64,000 nt of DNA, from positions 124,001 through 188,000 of the forward strand of contig WION01000040.1 in NCBI GenBank assembly GCA_015039365.1. The letters are read 5' to 3'. Source of the stretch: Amanita rubescens (taxonomy: Eukaryota > Basidiomycota > Agaricomycetes > Agaricales > Amanitaceae). Of this stretch, positions 1 to 11,427 are shown one piece after another; positions within the stretch are counted from its first letter, which is position 1, and each line of letters starts with the position of its first letter. Both the position numbers and the translations under genes were made by a program. The notes under the pieces are model-generated. The model worked only from the letters and a program-made list of their open reading frames with translations. It searched no databases and was not told where the DNA came from.

Positions 1-1999
1 CGGCTCAGGCTCGCTTGACAAGTAAGCAACGACGGATGGTGGGGATAGTAGATCGATATTGGCTTGAGTCGTACCCTGTTCTCGTACCAACGCTGCCAAT
101 TCGCGTGGCAACGAATCTAGAGATATTGCATCGCCCGCCGACGCTCCGAACACATCGACCTCATCGGTGGTTAGGGCAATGTAACGTTGACTCGTCGCGT
201 CCCTTTTGTCAAGGGATATGTATGATCCATCCAAAGTGGGGAAGAGGGGAAGGCCATGTATGTTGCTAAAGTCCTTCTCAGAGAGAAAGTACTCGCATAG
301 GGCCCTCCTTTGATTCTGAGGCAAACTTTCGAATCCCAAGTCACGACGCTTGATTTGGTCTCGGGCAACGCGCGGAATTAGCTTGGTAATAGAATTATCG
401 AGGAATGGCATATGGGTTTCGGGCAGTTGAACCAACGTCAGACCAACACGAGCCAAAGCAATAAGCATATCCGATTGAACCTGGCCTCTAGCCACGACAA
501 GGGATGACTTCAAGTCGACATATGTTGTCGTACCCTTCTCAGATACTTTCGGCCAGATCATGAAACCAGACTGGATGGCAAACTTCAATGTCACTTGGAG
601 GATATCTTTCCAATATAGGCCATCACCAGATGTTATCGACGAGCAGTAGGGAGGCCATGAACTGAAAATATCTTGGCATAGAGCATCTTCGGCCAACGTT
701 TTCAACAGATGAATCCAAGCTTGGGGAATGTAATAATCGAACAACAGACTGTTCCATTTGATTAATACACTAAATGAAAACCTTCAGCTTTAAGTCAAGG
801 GCAAAAGTGAGATATATGCGTACTCATTGTCAGACCCAGCCACAGACCCGGTCTCACCCTGGTTGCGCAAGCTCTGTCTTGACGACGTTAATGCGAATAA
901 CGCATGTATATGTACAGGGAAATTTGTCCTGGATGGGAGCGGCAAGAACGTGAAGAGGCGACCGGAGGTGCGCCCGTCAGAAAACAATGGATAAGCAATG
1001 CGAACGTCGGGGCTTAATTTGTGTCTTTTGATTACGTGATCCACTGATTCGCCACCAACCTGGGCGGCGAGACGAGACCTGGCCTCATCTTCCGCATTCC
1101 GGGTCTGAATAATCCGCCAAGAGAAACTTGAGTGCCCATCAGACAGGACTGAATCGTAGATGGAACATGCGCTTTGATGTTCAGCCTTCCTCTCAGATTT
1201 GTTACACGAAGCTAAGCACGTCTTGTCATCGTCATGAACTTTCCAAATTTCGATCGTCCTGAGGTTACCGAGGAATAGGAGAGAAATGCTCAGTTCTTCA
1301 GCTATGTAATCCTTGATCATCTGATCCAGCTCTTGTACGAATACGAGGCGCTGGCTTAGTTCGCTCGGTGCCGACCGAAGCGGCAATCTGATGACCGTTC
1401 CTGGAAAAGAAGAAGGCTGAAATAAGTTGGAAAAGAAATCAAAACGTTTACAATAGTCTCTTTCTTTGAAAGTATTGTAATCCATTCTCGTCCCACCAGA
1501 ACCGATGGGATCGAGAATGGCAAACGACGACCCAGAAAGGATTTGAGGTACATCCGTGACCTATATGGGTTTCAATGTCGGGGCCAGGAGTGAAGGGAGC
1601 TAATGTACATGATAACAAGCCCTAAAGCCTACACCGTATTTGCCTATTTTACTACAGAAGAGGTTAACAGTGGTTCCACAAAAATAGACAATCTTACGAG
1701 GTATCTGCTCTCTTGGATGATTCATGGATGGTTCGGATAGCTTTCCAATCTTCTTCTTGAAACTGAGAATCATTGTACGCCATTAACGCAGGGTCTTTCC
1801 CCGTGTCGAGAACAAGAATCTATGACCTCGTTAACATGGTTCCTGGGTGACCATCGCAAGTACAAACCTGCTTTGTAGCCTTTGCATCATCCGAGTTCTG
1901 CAATAGTTCTCGAAGGATGCTTGCACAGAAGGGGTAGTCATGGAGGATTACTTGGATTGCAGCAAGGGGATTGACGCTTTCACAGAAATTGCTGACCAT
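1..1999 (-). CDS. Sacsin-like HSP90-type ATPase protein, copy 1 (5' part only, runs off the window)
   Basis: The minus-strand gene starts at ATG 1999-1997 and leaves the window at base 1. Exon 1 encodes ILRELLQNSDDAKATK, the helix of a GHKL/HSP90-like ATPase with the ATP-binding Asn; after two short introns comes a segment with SSKR followed by KIGKYGVGFRACYH, the Gly-rich ATP lid seen in sacsin and its fungal relatives. Further exons match the plus-strand neighbour (2594-10255) residue by residue at roughly 70-80 percent. The long open stretch from about 750 to 1 keeps the frame. At about 790-765 two in-frame stops appear (TAA, TGA) where copy 2 is coding. A GT...AG segment from about 826 to 768 would, if spliced, remove them and keep the frame, so the copy may be intact. 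Role is inferred only from family: large chaperone-like ATPase. Exact splice sites beyond the first introns are unresolved. Confidence 0.75.
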
Positions 2000-2593
2000 C
2001 GTGTATATTGAAGCTGGAAAGAGGGTTTGCCATAGTACTTATTCATTGCCTTATCGCTGGCTTGGCACCTTGCCGCAACCTTCAGTCAGCCATGAGTTAT
2101 GCACCATGCGCCAAAACATCAAACTCTAATACGTTACACCCTCGGGACTGACCTGAGCACACCAACAGAACGAGGATCGGTGATCAAGGGCTTCGAGCAT
2201 CGGAACCCCTATTCTGCTCGAGCCGAATCCGGTTATGATTCTGAAGAGACGGCGTGTCCCTCAAATGACATAAATGCGCAAATTCTCAGTTCGGATCTTC
2301 ACCAGGTTCACTCGCTTATAAGCGCTAAGCGCTCGCTTCATTACGCTTTAACCCTATGAGGTATACATGAGACGCGATGCTTACCGTCCATGACGTAGTT
2401 ACTTTGTGCTTACCAGTACTAGCTTTAATGCTCAATCCTCCTATCAAGGAAGTGAACGTGGCACCTGGCACCCCTGAAAGTTCGCTTCTATCACATCTCA
2501 TCACCATGTCCACGCGGCATCTGTGCTCCAATTCAAGCAGAAGAGTCCATATACATATGTGGAAGGCCTCTTTTCACAGCTTCAACCCGCAAC
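2000..2593. promoter_or_regulatory. Shared spacer between the two head-to-head sacsin-like genes
   Basis: About 594 bp separate the two divergent start codons (1999 minus, 2594 plus). Open frames on both strands here (for example 2099-2359) resemble no family I know. The spacer presumably holds both promoters. I see no clear TATA box or long repeat in it. Confidence 0.45.
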
Positions 2594-5500
2594 ATGAGTG
2601 ACATTTTCCGTGAAACCATTGGTCCCATCCATGGGATCCGAGCAATTCTTCATGATTACCCGTTCTCTGCAACCATCCTTCGAGAACTATTACAAAACTC
2701 GGAAGATGCAAGGGCCACGAAGCAGGTTCGTCGTAAACCACTCATGAAGGACATGTCGATCAATGCAAATGATAGATTTTCGTTCTTGACACAGGGGATG
2801 ACCCCGCACTGATGGCATTCAACGATTCTCAGTTTTGCGAAGAGGATTGGAAGGCTATCCTCACCATCCACGAGTCATCCAAGAGAGCAGATGCCTCGTA
2901 AGATTGTCTATTTTCGCGGAGTTACTGCTAACCTCTTCTTTAGTAAAATAGGCAAATACGGCGTAGGCTTTAGAGCTTGTTATCATGTACGCCGGCCAAC
3001 TCTGCTCATCGCGATTTACTCTGATGCCCATTTAGATTACCGATGAACCTCAAATCCTTTCTGGGTCATCATTTGCTGTTCTTGATCCTCTTCACTCAGG
3101 TGGCATGAGAATCAACTACGCAAAGTTTATACGTACAGATTATCGTGAATGCTTTGATTTCTTCTCCAACATCTTTCAAAAATCTCTTTTCCCTGGAACG
3201 GTCATCAGACTACCCCTTCGGTTTTTACCAAGTGAACTTAGCGAGCGCATCGTACTCGTGGAAGAGCTTGATCAGATGATCAGGGATTACATAGCTGAAG
3301 AACTGAACTTTTCCCTTCTATTCCTCAATAACCTCAAGACAATCGAAGTATGGGAAGTTTGTAACGCAAATAAGACGCACCTAGCCACATGGACTAAATC
3401 TGTGAGAATTCATGAACAGGAGAGCAGAGACTCGCCGCTTTCTATCTACGACTCAATCTTATCCAATGGCAGCGAGAAGTTTTCTTGGCGGGTTATTCAG
3501 ACCCACAACGCGGACGAAGAGGCCAAGTCTCCTCTCGCGACCCAGATAGGCGGTAAGGGCCGCAGAGCTATCAATACTATAAATCACGTATTCAAAAAAC
3601 ACAAATTAAGCCCTGGCGTGCGCATCGCTTATCCGTTGTTTTCTGACGGGTACACCTCCGGTCGCCTCTTCACATTCTTGCCGCTCCCATCCAAGACGGG
3701 TTTTCCCGTGCACATACATGCGACATTCGCATTAACTTCTTCAAGACAAGGCTTGCGCAACCGAAACGAGACCGGAATCGTTGCTGGATCTGAAAACGAG
3801 TGCGCATACATCTCACTTTTACCTCGATTTGAAACTGAAAGCTTTTATTTATTTAGTGTGTTAATCAAATGGAACAGTCTGCTATTCGATTACTACATTC
3901 CCCAAGCTTGGTGTTGTCTGTTGAAAACACTGACCGAAGACGCTGTATGCGAGGATATTTTTAGTTCTTGGCCTCCCTATTGCTCGTCGATAACGTCTGG
4001 TGATGGCCTATACTGGCAAAATATCCTCCAAGCGACAGTAAAGTTTGCAATTCAATCTGGTTTCGTAATCTGGCCGAAAATATCTGACACGGATACGATG
4101 CCAGCATATGTGAATTTGAAGTCTTCCGTCGCCGTGGCTAGGGACCAAGTCAATTTGGATGTCCTTATTGCCCTGGCTCGACTTGGCCTTACGTTAATTC
4201 AGTTGCCTTCCACATATATGGAATTCCTCGACGACTCTGTAATCAAGCTGACTTCGCGGGTCGCTCGAGAACAACTCGAGCTTCGCAGCTTGGTGGGGTT
4301 CGATGACTTGTCTCAGAACCAAAGGAAGATCCTATCCGAGTACTTCCTCTCGGACAAGGACTTTAGCAGCATTTATGGCCTTCCCCTTTTCCCCACTCTC
4401 GATGGATTCTACGTTTCCCTTGACACACATGCGTCGACTCGCCGCTACACCGCCCTAACCACCTAAAGAAGTTGATCTGTTCAGAGCATCAGCGGGAGAC
4501 GCTGTATCTCTTGATCAGCTGCAACCTGCAGTGGCGGAGTTAGTACGGGCAAAGGGTACGACTCATGCCAATATCGATCTACTATCCCCGTCGTCTGTCG
4601 TTGCTTACTTGTCAAGTGAACCACAACCGCTCAGCAACGAACGATTGGCGAACGTTTGGTCATGGTTGGAGAAATGGGAACACCGTGATCCAGTAATGGT
4701 GCTCCTTGGTCAATCCAACTCCACGCTTCATCTCATTCCGACCTCTAATGGCCCGCAGCTTGTCTCGTCTCCAGTGTTTCGGGGGGCAGATCTTCCATCA
4801 TTCGAGAAATTGGGACTCACCTTTGTCAGCTCTACGCTTCCGAGCACGGTGATTCAGTTCTTGAATAACCACGGAGTCTTCAAAGACACCAACAATTTGA
4901 ATGATTTTTTGGATGCTGTCGATTTGAAGGGATTGGAACCTCTCAGCGATGTCGAAGCAAATTCAGTGCTCGACCATATTTCCACTTATTATCGTTCACC
5001 ATCTAGCGACAACTTGACCAAGTTGAAGCAGCTCCCTGTTTTCCCTGTTTCTCAATCTCTAGTTGGACATAATACCTCTGTGAAGTGGTGTGCTATCGAC
5101 AGCCTTAATGTCACAGGAATCTCGCCTATGACACTGGTCCCTTCGATCGACGGGATCGATTTCCTCGACATGTCCTGTATTAGCAATCCATCCTGTTCTT
5201 TGTGGAAGGCACTACAAGTACCCGTTCTCAAGGACAAAAACGTTGTGCTCCTTGCCCTCGGTCACTTCTCTTCTCAACCAAAACATGCCCAAGCCTTCTT
5301 CGTCTCTTACATTAGGCAAAATCACCAGTCGACAGATAGTATTATATCAGTGCTTCGGAATGCACAATTCATCCGTTCATTAGCAGGCACCTTGCAATCA
5401 CCGATGGAGGTTATTGATCCTCAGTCACAGCTCAAAAGCCTTTTCCCCACGGTTTCCAGTAGCCAGCTTATTCCGATCGTGGAGGACGACTACGATCGCG

Positions 5501-8500
5501 AGATTCTTGATGGCCTTCGGAATCTAGGAATGATGAGGACCTCCTTATCTTCAGACATTGTGCAAGACCGAATTTCCTACATTTCGGCAAACCACACATT
5601 GGCTGACGCGCTCACCGTCGCACGTTTTTTACTTCCTCTCATTAATGATCCAAGCTTCGTTTGTGGTGATCTCTCTATTGACCGTTCCTTGCGCTGGTTA
5701 CCGACGCACGTTGGTCTTGTCAGTTCTAACGAGTGTATTGATAGCGGACGACGGGATGCCGACTTGTTCGACGAAGTTCTCTATACTCTAGACGACGCTA
5801 TTTCGATTACACAATCTTTCCGGGCTCTACTACACTGGGATAAGCCTCTTCCTCTGGATGTTCTTATGAAGCAATTAGATCACGTTCTGCGACACCCGGA
5901 TTCTGACACGCAATACCGCAAAGTTCGCAAGATTGTCAAAGAACTGGCGAGTCGCCAGCTCCGAGATGCTGATGTAAATGTTTTACGACAAGTTATCACC
6001 GAACGGCCGTGGGTGCCTACAGACTCCAACACATTAGTGTTACCCTCTCGTGCCGTTTTCGCTAATAATCCCAGCTCAAGTTACTTTCATGAAATTGGCT
6101 ACTCACGGGCAGAGGGACAAGTATTTTCGTTCTTGCTGAAAATGGGATGTCATGAGCGGTATGTTTCTCTCGCAACGAGAAACGGATTCATTTGACAATC
6201 GAATCAGACCATCGGTACCAGTGATTATGAGCGAGCTAGGCGCATTGCGTGAAAAAGCACCGACAGATATAGTTGTCCTCCAGGAAGCGGTGCAATTGTT
6301 GGAAACGTTACCCGACTCGATCACTGACCAAGAACGGGCTTCTCTGCTGGTTCCGATAGACACCGGAGATATCGTGCCATTGCATGCTGGTGTTTGTTAT
6401 CACAAAAGCGGGAGTAATTTTGACGGCGGAAAGATGGCCATCGCCCATCATCTTATCAGCGAAAAACTTGCGAAGAAGATCGGCATACAGCATCTGAGCC
6501 TTGATGAAGTGGAGAGTAGTATCGACTTGGGAGGAAAGCCTATAACCATCATTCGCAATACTTTACGACAATATGAACCAAAACAATTCTTCACGGAGTT
6601 TATCGCCAATGCATCAGACGCGGCTGCTAAACGATTTAGTATTCTTATAGATGATCAAGAGGGCCCAAGTGAGCATCTCCTCTCAGAAGGACTAGCGGTC
6701 TTTCAGGGTGCATCATTGGTTATACACAACGACGGGATCTTTTCCCCGACAGATTTCAGAGGAATATTGCAGACGGGTATTGGCGGGAAAAGGGGAAGGA
6801 CCAGCGTAATTGGTCACTTTGGACTAGGCGCACTTTCAATGTTTCACTTTACTGAGGTAAGAAGCGGCATGAATGATCTTCCGAAGCCTGATATACTTTG
6901 CCCAGCTGGCCATGATTGTTTCGGGGGATCACGTCCTCTTCATGAGCCCTTCCGCGCGCAACTTATCATTCTGCGATAGACACTCGCTCCTTCTACCTTT
7001 ACAAAGTGTGAAAAGGTATGAGCCGTCTGAGGAACCTTTTTTGCCATTTTAATCGCCGTTTCAGGTTCTATGCTGATCATCTTAAACCGTTGAATGGACT
7101 ATTTGATTTTGATATTTCCTCCACGGAATCATACCGAGGAGTTAGTACCATCCCTTCAACGCCCTCCACTATGCTAACCATCTTCCAGACATTGTTCAGG
7201 CTACCACTCAGGAACGAATTGCATTCAGACCAAGATTCTGTGTCGAAAATACCTTGGAGCGCAATGGATGTTCAACAGCTACTTCTTACCGAGTTCGACA
7301 AGCTGGCTTACAAGTCGCTTCTGTTTACGGGACTTGGTCGTATTGACATTCAAAAAAGGCAGAACGGCAATGTTGATCTCCTTCGTGTTATCGAAAGTAC
7401 CAGAATATCTGATATGTCCACACCCGACGGTTCATTCAAATCTGAAACGGTGACTTTTGAATTAGGGGACCAGCGAAAACCTAAGTGGCTCATCGTCATG
7501 ATGAATATCAATATCCCCGACACATTCAAGGCAGAGCTTGCAAAGAAGTACGACATGCATCATGTTTTACCGATCTGCATTGCCGCAATGCTGGATAGTG
7601 ACCCGGTTCAGGAGCCTGAATATAACTTGTTTTGTGCTTTGCCCCTGCCAGTTACCATGGCCTTACCAGCCCACATCTCTGCTCCGCTGATCCTAGAACA
7701 AGAGAGGCGAAACATACGCATAAACACTGAACGAACTGGGATAGAATCGCAATATAACCTATGGCTATTCTCATCCGAAATTCCACGTTTATACCTCTAC
7801 TTGCTTGAGAGGTTATTGCAGATTCAAGGTGTCAATATTCCGTGGTGGCCTGGGGTGCAAAGCCGCAGTGCTATTACTAATGTTCCGAGCCAGATTTTCT
7901 TGGATGCCTTTTGGAGTCCCGAGAACTTCAAGAAGACTTCGAGGCGCGTTTTCGCCAGCGAATATCATCGTACATCTTTCCTGGGCCCGAACGACGTTAT
8001 ACTGTATTCTAATAGCGCAGATAAATACTCAGGGTGCAGTCCCTGTCTATCTAAAGTCCTATCCTTTAGTCGACCTTTACGAGTCTCGGTTGTTCCTAGC
8101 CATTTGTTCAAATATGCTATGAAGGCGCAGTTATGTTCCCTGGATGCTGCATTCGTCAGAACACTTTTAGAGCATACCGATCCACCCAACCAATGGATGA
8201 GCATGCATGAAATCAATACCTTATTGTGGTACCTATCACGCCACGGGGTACCGTTAGTTGGATTATCCCTGATCCCACTTGAGGATGGTTCCTGGGCGAA
8301 GATCCATGAGCAAGGTTCGAAGAAAAATTACGTAGGAGGACCAAGACAAACCACTGCCTATAAACTCTTCCCGGCTCGTCTCGTACACAGGGACTTCGAC
8401 GTACCCAACGGCCTTCTGAAACTCAGAGTGAATATATCGCCTCTAGATGAAGCAGGGATGGTAGAACTTATAGAGGAGCGCATCAAGCCGGCACCGGAGT

Positions 8501-10255
8501 TTCTTGGAGCTGAAGTAGACCGAGTATGGATCACCTCTTTCTGGGATGCTAAGCTGGACATCCCGCCGAAGAAGGTTTTACATGTTCCCCTGATTTCAAC
8601 ATTAAACCCTCACTACTTCATCTCTTTGGGAAGGCTCGCTGAACGTTCTGTTACAATTGTCGATGCAGAAAAAAGCGAAGAAGACTTTGACTACGGTATC
8701 CTCCAGAAACTTGGAATGATATTCGTCCTCAGAAAGGATGTCTCATTTGCCGCAGAGAAGGGGGAGTTGGCAATTTATGAAAGATTCTTGCAGTACATGC
8801 AGAAAAATGAGGCGAAAGGACTCAAGGAGATTTTCAGCCTCAAATCAGGCGATCACGAAGAGCTTGGCCGCTGGGTTCGGCTAAAGTTCTGTTCCACCCC
8901 AGCGAACTTGACGAGTGTCGCCCGTAATTTACCTGTCTGGTCCATCCAACAACGTGGCAAGCCTTCTCGCCTTGGCGCCCTAGCCGACGCTGAGGCCGTC
9001 CTTCCTACTTCTATGCCATCCGACCTTCTGTTACCTTTTACTGATCACCCAGTCATCAACTGGGAAATCAAGATGCAGGGCGTCGAGGAAGAAGGGTGCA
9101 ATGCAAGGTGCATTACCGAGCTTCTGTCCATTTTTCACGGTACTCTTCTCTATTCCCCAACCCATGAAGTGACGTACAAGCAATTCATAACACACTTCCT
9201 GAATTTTGAGAGGGTCACCGGGTATTCGCTCCTAGTACCAAATGAAGAAGGGGTTCTGAGCCCAACCAAGAATTTATTCGAACGACACGAACTCTTTTTA
9301 GCAGCTTTTAAAGCGACCCCTGAACGCCTTCTTCGTAGCAGCTTCCAAGATGTCGCGGAGTCGCTGGGAAAGTACGGTTTGAATCTGAGGCATCAACTTA
9401 ATCTTGCCACGTTCATAGAATGTGCATATGCATTTGATGATGAAGATGATCAGGATGATCCAGGCGAAGACGACGGAGAAAGACAGGACGGACCCGACGA
9501 CAGGGACAAACGCAGGAGGCGTAAAGTTTTATCAACAAGATCCCCCTCAATCCAAGCGACGTTGACCGATGCCATGAACTGGATCACCTCAAATTCATTC
9601 CCGGAGGCTCTGCCGACAGGAAGGGCTACGAGGGGATGGACATAAGGAAATACATGAAGTACGATCATATACTCTCGCCCAGCAAAATTGCCCTTGCCGA
9701 TTACGAAGCTATATGTTGGAGCCAGAGAAGTCACGTCGCACCCCAACCCAATCCCACTCTATGTAGCACCTATCAAAACTTAGGCAAGCCAACCGGGGAA
9801 GAAGTGGCAAGTATCATTCCATCCTTTATCGCTATCGGTTCTCACTAGCTTGTAAAAAGGTGAAACATCTTATATTCCTTACTGAGCTTGGTAAAAAGCA
9901 TGATCACCATTCGGCGGTGCTTTCGGACCTTAAAGCAACCTACAAGTGGTTGAACGAGAACGTAGATGAAATTGATGACATCAAGTACGAAAATCGGAAA
10001 ACAATATTCCTCAATGTCGATGATCCTGATTCCGATCCCTGGGTATGGCATTCCGCTTCAACCCTCATCAATGATCCGCAAGACAAGGGAGACGTGCATA
10101 ACGTGAAAGATTTTCTGCGGAATTATGTCAATCTGTTGAAGGTTGCTGGCGTCAGGACGATCCACAAAGCGACGACCGACACCATTCCAGCCTTGGATGA
10201 TGGTTTCACTGAGGCTAGTTCCGAGACCTGCATAGATGAGGACTCGAAGTCATAG
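2594..10255 (+). CDS. Sacsin-like protein with two HSP90-type ATPase modules, copy 2 (one frameshift, one unresolved junction)
   Basis: Reconstructed exons: 2594-2725, 2776-2897, 2944-2986, 3036-6158, 6208-6856, 6906-7015, 7065-7140, 7189 to about 9520, then to 9806, and 9860-10255, giving about 2,400 residues. The first ATPase module is in exons 1-4 (ILRELLQNSEDARATK; KIGKYGVGFRACYH). A second lies at about 6550-6860, with EFIANASDAA, a VIHNDG segment and an IGHFGLGALSMFHFTE lid. An Asp/Glu-rich then Lys/Arg-rich linker is coded at about 9432-9525, followed by a distinct C-terminal region. Compared with copy 1, one extra base near 4465 (after codons for ALTT) causes a stop at 4464-4466; the frame resumes one base later. 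A second frame change near 9520-9600 may be a missed intron or another indel. The last intron, 9807-9859, has GCAAGT...AG ends. Sacsin-type proteins are chaperone-like in family terms; the role here is unknown. It may be a recent pseudogene. Confidence 0.8.
4462..4468 (+). other. Single-base frameshift in sacsin-like copy 2
   Basis: Copy 1 reads ALTTDEVDVFGAS across this site. Copy 2 reads ALTT then a stop, and only after skipping one base continues as KEVDLFRASAG, which matches copy 1. There is no GT donor here that would make an intron. It is either a real inactivating insertion or an assembly error. Confidence 0.8.
9807..9859 (+). other. GC-AG intron in sacsin-like copy 2
   Basis: The exon ends in codons for GEEV and is followed by GCAAGT, the usual rare GC donor. 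A CTCAC branch-like motif and an AG acceptor at 9858-9859 follow. Splicing joins the two open frames in phase 0 (EEV to VKHLIFLTELG). Confidence 0.65.
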
Positions 10256-10639
10256 ACGATGAGCGATCCCACTGAGGAATACACCCGCGCTGGGTTGATC
10301 CAAGCTGCGATCGCGAGTGGCCGACAGGGGTAATGTGGACATACGCATAGCGAGATGCAGCTTCTCAGGAAAAACAAATGTTTGATTATTGTGCAAAATA
10401 ACCTGAAGTTTGAACAGCTCTGTTTAGCGCCATTTGTGACCGTCCATGCTACTCATGCGACAATTGTTGACACAGAAGGTAAAGTAAAAAACTGGAAAGT
10501 AAAATGATACTGAAACGTACATTATATATGCCAAATATTGTGTCGCATTCGAGATCCTACAAGTCATCGCTGACATGCGGAACGGGGTTACTATCTCTTA
10601 CACGTCATTTGAAGAGTTGTTGGAAGATGGTGGAAATTG
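10256..10639. other. Spacer after sacsin-like copy 2
   Basis: There is no convincing gene. A short open frame at 10504-10698 overlaps the end of the decayed third copy and has no recognisable product. Confidence 0.4.
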
Positions 10640-11427
10640 CAAACGTTGGGCGGTTGCTGCCAGGTTCCGAGGAGACCCCGCTTCATAGTCAGGACTGACC
10701 TCTGCAGCCTCCAGTTAGTTTCGTCGAGAGTGGTGAGAACTTCGTCAAACAGGTCAGAATCCTGACGGCAGTCAATGCATTCTGTCGAGCTGACAAGACC
10801 CTTCAGGAATTGTCGATAGAAAGACCAGCACAACTGAAACTCGAAAGATCGAGCAACGATCAACACGTCGGCCGAGGAGTGATTTGCCGAAATGTACGCA
10901 ATTGTTCTTGCACTGGTTTCATCATCTTCAGGTGTCGAAAGTCATCGAGCATCTGGCGATCGTGATCATCATCCATGGTTGGGATGGGCCTGCTGCTGGA
11001 AACCGCAGGAAAAAGACTTTTAAGCTGTCAATCGGGATCAATGACTTCGTTTGGCAATTGCAAGGCACCGTTAGATGCCGGGATGAACCACGTTTTCTGA
11101 AGCAGCGAGATTGTCTCCTTGACGCAGAGGCTTGAGTAGTCCAGCACGTCCACTTGCACATGTTCACCGAAACCTTGTCCATGCGCCTCCCCAAGGCATA
11201 CCGTTATGAACATTTGCCCAAAGTGCTCAGTTAGACGTCGGAATGAGACGAAGCATGGAGTCGGATTTAAGGAACACCATTGCTAGATCACGGTGTTCCC
11301 ATTTCTCCAAAAAGTCCGCCAACCGCTCGTTGCTGAGTGGTTGGGGTCCGCCTGGCAAGTAAGCAACGACAGACGGATAGCAGATCGATATTGGCGTGAG
11401 GCCATTTTCCCGTACTAACGCCAGTTA
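10640..11427 (-). pseudogene. Decayed third sacsin-like copy (internal fragment)
   Basis: Read on the minus strand from 11427 leftwards, the DNA follows copy 2 from about 4530: TACGGG...CCAATATCGATCTGCTATCC, coding for ANIDLLS, then AERL-like and LEKW residues. After about 11225 it jumps to a part matching copy 2 near 5330 (LQLPNEVIDPD against LQSPMEVIDPQ) and continues to about 5850 (LVSSTECID and DSDLFDEVL against LVSSNECID and DADLFDEVL). About 550 bp are missing inside relative to copy 2, smaller gaps occur, and several stops and frame changes break the frame. It has neither start nor ATPase module, so it is a relic, in the same orientation as copy 1. Confidence 0.8.

Noticed and set aside
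6152..6207. Frameshift between the frames ending at 6195 and starting at 6152
   Set aside because: A normal 49-nt GTATGT...CAG intron (6159-6207) joins the two frames in phase.
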